Of a stretch of DNA of 64,000 nt, positions 35,446 to 43,557 are shown in pieces. The stretch's first letter is position 1, and each line of letters opens with the position of its first letter. A program made the position numbers and the translations under genes. The DNA is taken from the NCBI GenBank assembly GCA_035441325.1, contig DAOROA010000019.1, positions 11,232 to 75,231 of the forward strand. The letters run 5' to 3'. Source of the DNA: Competibacter_A sp002352125. GTDB lineage: Bacteria; Pseudomonadota; Gammaproteobacteria; Competibacterales; Competibacteraceae. The notes under the pieces are model-generated. The model saw only the letters and a program-made list of their open reading frames with translations. It was not told the origin of the DNA and searched no databases.

Positions 35446-38253
35446 TCAGCCCTGCCCCGGATCGTTGATCAGCAGCGCGGCCGGAAAATGCTGGAGCACC
35501 TCGCGTAGCCACAACGCCTCCTCGCCTTGAACGCTCTCCCCGGTCAGGGCATCGCGCCAGCGCAAGCGGGAACCAGCGGGCGGCAGCACCCGGGTTTCGT
35601 GCCAGACCGCCTCGCCCAGCGGATACCCGCCATCCTTGACCAAGCCGCTCGAAAAGCGCGGCACCACGACCAGCGCCCGCCGTTCGCCCAGTTCCCGGGC
35701 GAACGCCACGACATGCGATTTCAGGCTGCCGATCACCGTCAATTTCTGATAGGCGCCGCGCTGGAACAGATCCAGCTCCGCCCGCCGCGCCTGCAAAGCA
35801 CGATAGATCAGGAACAGCTTGATCTGGCCATCCTCCGGCGCCGCTAGCAATTCCGCGATCAATTGCAGAATGCTGCCACCGACGCGATGTTGCAGCGACC
35901 GGAGCAACGCGCCGCGCCGTTCGAAATCGACCGGCCGACGATTGTCGGGGTCCACCAAGCTCAAGTCCCACAACTCCGTACCCTGGTAAAAATCGGGCAT
36001 GCCGGGAACGGTGAGCTTGAGCAGCGTCTGCCCGAGCGAATTGAGGATGCCGTGGTGTTGGATCCGCCGCTGGAAAGGCAGGAAAGATTGCATAAACGGA
36101 TTGTCCTTGCCCGGTTCCATCACCCGTTCGGCGAAAGCCAGCAAGGCATTCTCATAGTGGTTGTCGGGTTCCAGCCAGTTGGTGTGAACCTTTGCTTCGC
36201 GAGTAGCCTTGATCAAATAGGCCTTGACCCGCTCGATAAAGGCCGGGTACTCGGCCAGATCGAACGGATAGGCGCCCAGCAGCGTCTGGTACAGCAGATA
36301 TTCGTCGTCGTTCTCGGGCGCCGGACGGCCGCCGGTTTGCACCTTGCGCGACTGATTGATTTCGTGCCACTCCCGCACGCGCTGTTCCCATTCGTCCGGC
36401 ATTTCCGACAACACGTTCAGCCGGGCGCGCACGTCCTCGCCGCGTTTGGTGTCGTGGGTCGCGGTCGCGCTCATCGCATGCGGCCAGCAGGATGCGCGAT
36501 GTTGGTTGAAAGCGTGAAATTCGTCGAGATCGATGCCAAATTGCAAGGGACCCGCGCCCACCTCATTGAGCGACAGCAACCGGTTATAGACGTAAAACAC
36601 GGTGTCTTCGACGCCCTTGGCCATTAGCGGCCCGGTGAACTGCTGCAAGCGCATGACGAAATGCAGCCATTGGTCCCTGTCCTCGACCGCCATGTGCTCG
36701 TCGAACTCCAAGCGCAGGAAGCGTTCGATAAAACTCAGTTCGTTGCGAAAGTTGGGGATGTTGATCCGGGCCCGGGCGATGACCTGCCGAATGCATTCTT
36801 GATCGGCGCGGCTGGCGCCGAGGCGGCCGATGTAGGTGCGGTAGACCGGAAACAGCACCATGATCTCGATCAGCGCCATCTGGAGCCCGTACAAAGTGAA
36901 ATCGCTGGCGTAGCGGTAGCGCTCGGAGATGCGCTTGAGCAGGTGCGCCAGGTTGTCGATATCGCCGGCCAGATGCTTGTCCACGATCATCCGTTTGTTG
37001 CAGTCGATCAACGCCTCGCAGGAGGTGGTATCGCCGATGAACGCGTGGTAAATCCGGGTGAACTCCGCCTCGGCGGCCGGTTGGCAAAACAGGCTGTTGG
37101 CCACGCCGAGAAAATCGTAGCCGCTGGTGCCTTGGCATGGCCAGTTCACCGGCAATTCTTCGCCGTGTTCCAAAATCTTCTCCACGACCAGGTAAACGTA
37201 GGGAGCCCGGTCGCGCAGGCGATGAAGATATTGGGCCGGGTCGTAGAGACCGTCGATATGGTCGATCCGCAACCCGTTGATCTTCTGCTCGTCCACCAGC
37301 TTCAAAATCAACTCGTGGGTGGAGTCGAACACTTTGGCGTCTTCGATGCGCAGCGAGATCAGGTCGTTGATGGTGAAAAAGCGGCGGTAATTCAGCTCTT
37401 CGTTGCCGACTTTCCAATAGGACAACCGGAAAAACTGCTCGTCGAGCAAGCTGTCGAGCAAATCGAAGCTTTCGGGCTTGCCGACCTCGCCGTTGAAAAT
37501 GCGAATATTCTCCTCGATGAAGTCGCGCACTTCGAGACTGTCGTTCCACAGCTCCCAGAGCATTTGTTTGAGAAAAGAAATCTGGTCGTAACGTTCGCGC
37601 CCTTCCTCGCCGGAAGGAATGTATTTGAGCAGGTAAAGCACCCCCAAAAACTTGACGAAGTGAGGGTGGCTGCGCTCCAGCCGGGCACGCAACCGTCCTA
37701 GATCGTAGGTCAGCACCCGGTAATAGGACTCGATGCGGATCGGAAAACGGAATTCGTAATAGTAAACAGCGAGCCCCTGTTTGCTGTAGCGCAACTGCAA
37801 TTCGCCGCTTTCCAGACAATCGCCGTAGAACTTGCCGAGGAAAGGCGCCAGCACCCGGCCGCGAATCCCCTCGTAAAGATGGTTCCAGTTGATGTCGAAA
37901 AAATCGTGATAGCGCGAATCCGGGCCATTTTCCAGTACGTCCACCAGCATCCGGTTCTGGCTGTCGAAAGCCATGTGGTTGGGCACGATATCCTGTATCC
38001 AACCGATCCCATGATTCCTCAGCGCCTGACTCAGCATTTCGAATCGTTCCGCGCCGCCCAATTCGGGATTGATGGCGTTCGCGTCCACCACGTCGTAACC
38101 GTGCTGGCTACCGTGGCGCGGCGCGAGAATCGGCGAGGCGTAGAGATCGGATATCCCCAGTTCGGCCAAGTAGGAAGCGATGGCGGTGGCGGCATCGAAG
38201 CCGAAGCCGGGGGTGAATTGCAGGCGATAGGTCGCGACGGGAACGCGCATCAT
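35446..38253 (-). CDS. treY: Malto-oligosyltrehalose synthase
   Basis: 935 residues from MMRVPVATYRLQF at 38253, with GAGGAT 7 bases before it; upstream extension of the frame overlaps treZ and is unsupported. GH13 family member: LRIDHIDGLYDP holds the nucleophile (about residue 330), VEKILEHGEELP the acid/base Glu and TATHDTKRGED the third Asp. It turns the reducing-end glucose of a malto-oligosaccharide into a trehalose unit. treZ lies immediately upstream, with 23 bases between the genes. Together with GlgX it forms the glycogen-to-trehalose route. Confidence 0.96.
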   Translation of the reverse strand: MMRVPVATYRLQFTPGFGFDAATAIASYLAELGISDLYASPILAPRHGSQHGYDVVDANAINPELGGAERFEMLSQALRNHGIGWIQDIVPNHMAFDSQNRMLVDVLENGPDSRYHDFFDINWNHLYEGIRGRVLAPFLGKFYGDCLESGELQLRYSKQGLAVYYYEFRFPIRIESYYRVLTYDLGRLRARLERSHPHFVKFLGVLYLLKYIPSGEEGRERYDQISFLKQMLWELWNDSLEVRDFIEENIRIFNGEVGKPESFDLLDSLLDEQFFRLSYWKVGNEELNYRRFFTINDLISLRIEDAKVFDSTHELILKLVDEQKINGLRIDHIDGLYDPAQYLHRLRDRAPYVYLVVEKILEHGEELPVNWPCQGTSGYDFLGVANSLFCQPAAEAEFTRIYHAFIGDTTSCEALIDCNKRMIVDKHLAGDIDNLAHLLKRISERYRYASDFTLYGLQMALIEIMVLFPVYRTYIGRLGASRADQECIRQVIARARINIPNFRNELSFIERFLRLEFDEHMAVEDRDQWLHFVMRLQQFTGPLMAKGVEDTVFYVYNRLLSLNEVGAGPLQFGIDLDEFHAFNQHRASCWPHAMSATATHDTKRGEDVRARLNVLSEMPDEWEQRVREWHEINQSRKVQTGGRPAPENDDEYLLYQTLLGAYPFDLAEYPAFIERVKAYLIKATREAKVHTNWLEPDNHYENALLAFAERVMEPGKDNPFMQSFLPFQRRIQHHGILNSLGQTLLKLTVPGMPDFYQGTELWDLSLVDPDNRRPVDFERRGALLRSLQHRVGGSILQLIAELLAAPEDGQIKLFLIYRALQARRAELDLFQRGAYQKLTVIGSLKSHVVAFARELGERRALVVVPRFSSGLVKDGGYPLGEAVWHETRVLPPAGSRLRWRDALTGESVQGEEALWLREVLQHFPAALLINDPGQG

Positions 38254-38276
38254 GGGATGATCCTCGTGATCGTCAT

Positions 38277-40121
38277 TCAGGCGGGAACGCCAGCGGCGTA
38301 GAGCACCACGGCGTAAGGAGGAAGAGTCAGCCGCTCCGGGAGGGCGCCATCGGCCAGTTGCACCGGCAAGCTGGAACCATCGCCGTCCCACGCGGAATCG
38401 CCGGCGTCCAATTGCTTGCACCACGAACCGGCGCCCGGCGCGACGGCTGCGGTCGCCGGCGCGGCGGCGAAATTCATCCAAACGACGATTCGGTCGTCGT
38501 CGCACCAGCGCCGTAATTCCAGCACGGCCGGCGCGATCAAGGTCGCGGTCAAACTGGCGTTATCCAATCGAGCCAACGCCGGCAATTCGCGCCGCAGCCG
38601 CAACAGCTCGCGGTAAAAGGCACGCAGTTGACCGTGCCGGCCCGCTTTACCTAGATCCCATTGCAGCTTAGACGCTTCGAACGTCGCCTCGGCCTGTGGA
38701 TCGGGCGCCTCGCCCTCGGCATGAAAGGCGGCGAATTCTTTCCTGCGGCCCTCGCGTACCCCTTCGATCAACGCCGGGTCGCCGTGGCTGATGAAATACA
38801 GAAACGGCCGGGGTTCGCCGTATTCCTCGCCCATGAACAGCAGCGGCACGTAAGGCGACAGCAGCACCGCCGCTGCCGCCAGCTTCAGCGCCGGAAACGG
38901 CAGCAGGCCCGACAGCCGCTCGCCCAGCGCCCGGTTGCCGATCTGATCGTGGTTCTGGCTGCACACCGCGAAGCGCCAGGCCGGACAGTCGCCGGGATCG
39001 TCGCCGTGGAAACGCTGGCGGTGCCGGGAATAATCCCAGGCGTAAACGAAGGGCCGGCGGTAGGCTTGCGCCAACTGCTCCAGAGCGCCGAAATCCTCGT
39101 AGTAGCCGTGCCGCTCCCCGGTCAGGACGGTATGCAAAGCGTGGTGAAAATCGTCGCTCCATTGCGCATCCAGCCCATGACCGCCAACTGCGGGCTGACG
39201 GATCAACCGCGGGTCGTTGAGATCGCTTTCGGCGATGAGGTGGAAACACCGGCCCAGGCGTCGCCCGCAGGCGGCGACCGTTTCGGCCAGTTCCGCCAGA
39301 ATGTGCCGCGCGCCGAAATCGTAGATGGCGTGTACGGCGTCCAGCCGCAGAGCGTCGCAATGGCAAGTTTCCAACCAATACAGTGCATTGCCGACCACGT
39401 ATTCACGCACGCCGGGGCTGTGTGGACCATCGTAATTGACGGCGTCACCCCAGGGGGTACGGTAGTGGTTGGTAAAGTAGGTGCCCAATCCCCATAGATA
39501 ATTTCCTTCGGGACCGAGGTGGTTGTAGACCACGTCCAGGATCACCGCCAGACCCTCGCGGTGGCAGGCATCCACCAGCCGCTTTAGGCCATCGACCCCA
39601 CCGTAGGAATCCTGCGCGGCGTAGGGATAAACGCCGTCATAACCCCAGTTGCGCTCGCCAGGGAACTGGGCGACGGGCAGCAATTCCAGGGCGTTCACCC
39701 CCAGTTCCCGCAATTCCGGCAGGCGGGGAATGATGGCGTCGAAGGTGCCTTCGGGCGTGAACGTTCCGACGTGCAGTTCGTACATCACCCACCGCTCCAG
39801 CGGCGGCGGCCGCCAGCCAGCGTCGGTCCAAGCAAAAGCGTGATCGACTACTTGGGATGGTCCGTGGACGCCTTGCGGCTGCCTGTGCGAAACGGGATCG
39901 GGACGGTCGGTCTCCCCATCCCAGCGGTAGAAGTAGAGCGCGCCGGGTTCGATGTCGGTGACCGTGGCGCGCCAGTAACCGCGTTCGTCGCAGGTCATGG
40001 GAATCAGCCGCTCCACGGGTGCGACCAAACGCACCGCAGCCTGTTTTAGCAACGGTGCCCACAGGGTAAAAACGCACCGGCGGTCGCCGAGATAACGGGC
40101 GCCCAAAGCGAAATCGTTCAT
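38277..40121 (-). CDS. treZ: Malto-oligosyltrehalose trehalohydrolase
   Basis: 614 residues. An N-terminal beta domain (YLGDRRCVFTLWAP) is followed by a GH13 barrel with Asp in DALRLDAVHAIYD, Glu in LIAESDLND and Asp in QNHDQIGNR, plus a C-terminal beta domain. It cuts trehalose from the end made by TreY. First of the treZ-treY pair and about 60 bases after glgX2, so glgX2-treZ-treY is probably one operon. Length and motifs are normal. Confidence 0.95.
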   Translation of the reverse strand: MNDFALGARYLGDRRCVFTLWAPLLKQAAVRLVAPVERLIPMTCDERGYWRATVTDIEPGALYFYRWDGETDRPDPVSHRQPQGVHGPSQVVDHAFAWTDAGWRPPPLERWVMYELHVGTFTPEGTFDAIIPRLPELRELGVNALELLPVAQFPGERNWGYDGVYPYAAQDSYGGVDGLKRLVDACHREGLAVILDVVYNHLGPEGNYLWGLGTYFTNHYRTPWGDAVNYDGPHSPGVREYVVGNALYWLETCHCDALRLDAVHAIYDFGARHILAELAETVAACGRRLGRCFHLIAESDLNDPRLIRQPAVGGHGLDAQWSDDFHHALHTVLTGERHGYYEDFGALEQLAQAYRRPFVYAWDYSRHRQRFHGDDPGDCPAWRFAVCSQNHDQIGNRALGERLSGLLPFPALKLAAAAVLLSPYVPLLFMGEEYGEPRPFLYFISHGDPALIEGVREGRRKEFAAFHAEGEAPDPQAEATFEASKLQWDLGKAGRHGQLRAFYRELLRLRRELPALARLDNASLTATLIAPAVLELRRWCDDDRIVVWMNFAAAPATAAVAPGAGSWCKQLDAGDSAWDGDGSSLPVQLADGALPERLTLPPYAVVLYAAGVPA

Positions 40122-40185
40122 GGGATTCTAGCCTCGCGTGTGTCGCGACGAGCGGCAGATCATCCATCCGCCACCCCTCGACCGT

Positions 40186-42342
40186 TCAAGGATTATTCGC
40201 CGCCGCCACTAGGCCAGGTGGTCGTTGCAGCACCACCAGCGCCCGGCTCGCCACCGGCACCGTCGGCGTTTCGGCACCGTAGCGGCGGCCGCGCCGCAGA
40301 AAGCGGGGCTGGGCCGTATCCACGACGGTACGCCATTCCCAACCGAGCAACTCCTCGGGCAGAACGAATGCGACCGTTTCGTCGTCGGCATTGAATAACA
40401 GGATGAAGCTGTCGTCGATGATCCGCTCGCCGCGCTCGTTCGGCGTGGCGATCTCTTCGCCGTTGAGGAAGATACCGATCGCCTTGGCCAACCCGTCGTG
40501 CCATTGCGCCTCGGTCATCTCGCCGCCATCGGGATTGAACCAAACGATGTCATGCACTCCGGAGCCGTGGATCGAGCGGCCCTGAAACCATTTGCGACGC
40601 CGCAACACCGGATGCGTGCGCCGGAATTCCAACAGCTCGCGGACGAATTCCAGCAGCGTCGCGTTCTCTTTTGGCAAATCCCAATTGAGCCAGGAAAGCG
40701 CGTTATCCTGGCAGTAGGCGTTGTTGTTGCCGCATTGAGTGCGGCCCATCTCGTCGCCGGCCAGCAGCATGGGAACGCCTTGAGACAAAAACAAAGTCAC
40801 CAAAAAATTGCGTTGCTGGCGCTGGCGCAGATGCAGGATTACCGAATCGTCGGTCTCGCCCTCGGCCCCGCAGTTCCAAGAACGGTTGTGACTTTCTCCG
40901 TCGCGATTGCCCTCGTTGTTGGCTTCGTTGCGCTTGTCGTTGTAGCTGACCAGATCGCGCAGAGTAAACCCGTCGTGGGCGGTGACGAAATTGATGCTGG
41001 CGCTGGGGCTGCGGCCGTTGGATTGGTAGAGATCGGAACTGCCGGTAAATCGAAAAGCGAAATCGGCCAAACGGCTCGGCTCGCCGCGCCAAAAATCGCG
41101 CACCGTGTCGCGGTAACGCCCGTTCCATTCCGACCACAGCAACGGGAAACCGCCGACGTGGTAGCCGCCTTCTCCCACGTCCCACGGTTCGGCGATCAGT
41201 TTCACGTCGGACAATACCGGGTCTTGATGGATGATGTCGAAAAAAGCCGCCAGCCGGTCGACGGCGTACAACTCCCGCGCCAGCGCCGAGGCCAGGTCGA
41301 AGCGGAAACCATCGACGTGCATCTCCAGCACCCAGTAGCGCAGGCTGTCCATGATCAGCTTGAGCACTTGCGGATGGCGAACGTTGAGCGAGTTGCCGCA
41401 GCCGGTGAAATCCATGTAGTAGCGGGGATTGTCCTCGACCAGCCGGTAGTAAGCAGCGTTATCGACGCCGCGCAGGGTCAGGGTCGGCCCCATCTGGTTG
41501 CCTTCGCCGGTGTGGTTGTACACCACGTCCAAAATCACCTCGATGCCGGCCCGGTGCAGCGCCTTGACCATTTCCTTGAATTCGCGCACTTGCTGGCCAT
41601 CGCTACCGCTGGCGCTGTAGCCGGAATAAGGGGCGAAGAAATTCAGCGAATCGTAACCCCAGTAGTTGCGCAACCCCGTGCCGGCCAGATGGCCCGGGTG
41701 GGCCAGATAATGATGCACCGGCATCAACTCGACCGCCGTCACGTCGAGCGAACGCAGGTGGGCGATGGCGGCAGGATGGGCCAGGCCCGCGTAGGTACCG
41801 CGCAATTCGGGCGGAATATCCGGGTGCAAACGAGTGAACCCCCGGACGTGCAATTCGTAAATGACCGTTTCGTGCCAAGGGATTTGCAACAGCTTGTCGC
41901 CCTCCCAATCGAAGCGAGGATCGACGACCACCGCCTTGGGGACCAGCGGCGCGCTGTCGCGCCCGGAAAAGGCCAGATCGTCGTCGGGCTGGTTCCAGGG
42001 ATAACCGAAAATGGCCTCGCCTGGCCGGACGTCGCCGTCGAGCGCCTTGGCGTAGGGGTCGATCAACAGCTTGTTGGAATTGAAGCGATGGCCTTCGTGC
42101 GGTGCGGACGGTCCGTGCACCCGAAAGCCATAGCGCTGGCCTGGCTCGATGCCCGGCGCGTAGCCGTGCCAGGTAAACTTGTTGACCTCCTTGAGCTCCA
42201 GCCGGGTTTCCTGGTTATCCTTATCGAACAGACACAGTTCGACCTTGCTGGCATTCTCCGAAAACAGCGCGAAATTAGCGCCCTTGCCATCCCAAAAAGC
42301 ACCGAGAGGATAGGGCTTGCCAGGCCAAAGCGAACTAGACAT
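40186..42342 (-). CDS. glgX: Glycogen debranching enzyme GlgX/TreX (second copy)
   Basis: 718 residues from MSSSLWPGKPYPLG with AAGGA about 7 bases before the ATG. Same plan as the copy at 20687-22834: CBM48, then GH13 with DGFRFDLASAL, LIAEPWDVG and VTAHDGFTL. Position directly before treZ and treY is that of TreX, the debranching enzyme that feeds the TreYZ route. The two copies share most motifs but differ along their whole length, so this is an old duplication or separate acquisition rather than a recent copy. Confidence 0.93.
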   Translation of the reverse strand: MSSSLWPGKPYPLGAFWDGKGANFALFSENASKVELCLFDKDNQETRLELKEVNKFTWHGYAPGIEPGQRYGFRVHGPSAPHEGHRFNSNKLLIDPYAKALDGDVRPGEAIFGYPWNQPDDDLAFSGRDSAPLVPKAVVVDPRFDWEGDKLLQIPWHETVIYELHVRGFTRLHPDIPPELRGTYAGLAHPAAIAHLRSLDVTAVELMPVHHYLAHPGHLAGTGLRNYWGYDSLNFFAPYSGYSASGSDGQQVREFKEMVKALHRAGIEVILDVVYNHTGEGNQMGPTLTLRGVDNAAYYRLVEDNPRYYMDFTGCGNSLNVRHPQVLKLIMDSLRYWVLEMHVDGFRFDLASALARELYAVDRLAAFFDIIHQDPVLSDVKLIAEPWDVGEGGYHVGGFPLLWSEWNGRYRDTVRDFWRGEPSRLADFAFRFTGSSDLYQSNGRSPSASINFVTAHDGFTLRDLVSYNDKRNEANNEGNRDGESHNRSWNCGAEGETDDSVILHLRQRQQRNFLVTLFLSQGVPMLLAGDEMGRTQCGNNNAYCQDNALSWLNWDLPKENATLLEFVRELLEFRRTHPVLRRRKWFQGRSIHGSGVHDIVWFNPDGGEMTEAQWHDGLAKAIGIFLNGEEIATPNERGERIIDDSFILLFNADDETVAFVLPEELLGWEWRTVVDTAQPRFLRRGRRYGAETPTVPVASRALVVLQRPPGLVAAANNP

Positions 42343-42596
42343 GAGGCTTCCTTTGCCCGACTTCGAGGTCGGGAGTTACAATCGTTTATCGCATGCCACC
42401 AATCATCGTGGTCGCCCGTCGGAGCACTTCGGGCAGGATTATTTCGTTCATCGCGATTAATTTTAGGTCAAACTGTCCCGAAAGATAAACCGAAACGTAC
42501 CGAAATGCGAGGAAATGCGGGAGTGGTCCGGCGGTAATGCTTCGGCCGTGGCAAGCCTATTAAGCTACTCTTTACAATGAGGAAGAAATACGAGCC

Positions 42597-42962
42597 ATGA
42601 TCAGAAAAATCATTGCATCGATCGAAATGATCGGCGCCGAATTGATCGCGGCCAGCCGCTCGAATTTGCTTCCCGCCGTCGAGCGGACTACCGAGTCCCG
42701 GCAGAAAAACTACGGAGACGCCAGACGATCTTTCGATATGATCGCGCCTGGCAAAACGATGGCAGAGGAAGATGAAACGGGTTTCGATCCCAATATCAAG
42801 TTGCTAAATTATCTGGATATCACTCGGACTTCCATTCCAAATGAACCCATCCGTCTGGCGGGTCTTCCTCCCAGTATCAGCGTTTTCCTCAAAGCCAAAA
42901 CAGATTATAAAGACCATCAGATTTCGCCGAAGATTACCATCGCGAACGTGATGGCAACGTGA
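42597..42962 (+). CDS. Hypothetical protein
   Basis: A 121-residue frame with GAGGAA upstream of the ATG at a long distance (about 13 bases). It begins with a short helix (IRKIIASIEMIGAELIAASRS) written here as IRKIIASIEMIGAELIAA; the rest is polar with no recognisable domain, signal peptide or membrane segment. I know no family for it. It lies alone in a region of about 1.2 kb between glgX2 and otsA, and base composition shifts to AT-rich just after it. It may not be a real gene. Confidence 0.35.
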   Translation: MIRKIIASIEMIGAELIAASRSNLLPAVERTTESRQKNYGDARRSFDMIAPGKTMAEEDETGFDPNIKLLNYLDITRTSIPNEPIRLAGLPPSISVFLKAKTDYKDHQISPKITIANVMAT

Positions 42963-43557
42963 TGCTAGCGTATTCAACTTTAGAAGAAAAACTAAAATTA
43001 CGGCTTAAAAATTCCAAAGATTCATTATTCTAAATAGGGAATTGGCCGTTTACAAGCCGGAAAGCAGCGAACTAAAATCCTTGAGCTGGAAAACAAAGAA
43101 AATTCATTAGGTTCTCTACAAGAAATTTCGGTAACGCCGAACTTATCGCCAGCCGAATAACCACATACAAAGAACAACGCTCATCGAGCCTGGCCAACCT
43201 AGCGGGAGAATCGATCCATGCAACAACGCCAACCCGGCAACACCGGCTCGACATCCAAAACCATCAGTCTGGATACTACGTCATTGTCCTTCGGCGGACG
43301 GCACGTCGAAACGCGCGCGGTCGCGGCTATCGAGGCGTCCGGCACAGCGTGTCGATACCGGGCACCAGCCGGATCACCAGCGTCTGTGACCGCCTGCCGG
43401 CGATCAAATTGATCCCCGGTTCCGAAATATTGCCGCGCTCGCCCGGCTGGTTGCCCAACGATGATGGGCAGGCGGCAACCACGCTCCGTCGTCGCGACGG
43501 CAACTCTCACAACGCGGATGAACCCATCGGGAGGGCATGTTGTCTGGAGAAGCGGTC
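42963..43557. other. Intergenic stretch before otsA, nothing recognised
   Basis: About 595 bases. The first 200 are AT-rich, the rest close to average. Short frames exist on both strands but none has a ribosome site and a recognisable product. It probably contains the otsA promoter. The only clear signal is GGAGA (43545-43549) 8 bases before the otsA ATG. Confidence 0.5.

Noticed and set aside
40498..42537. A 679-codon open frame on the plus strand opposite glgX2
   Set aside because: It is exactly antisense to a clear GH13 gene. The composition is that of a GC-rich codon-bias shadow and no domain is recognisable. The same holds for long shadows at 43461-45566, 47931-49685, 25008-26372, 24652-26211 and 36584-38002.
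43072..43510. Small minus-strand frames before otsA
   Set aside because: No ribosome site, no recognisable product, and codon use does not resemble the neighbouring genes.
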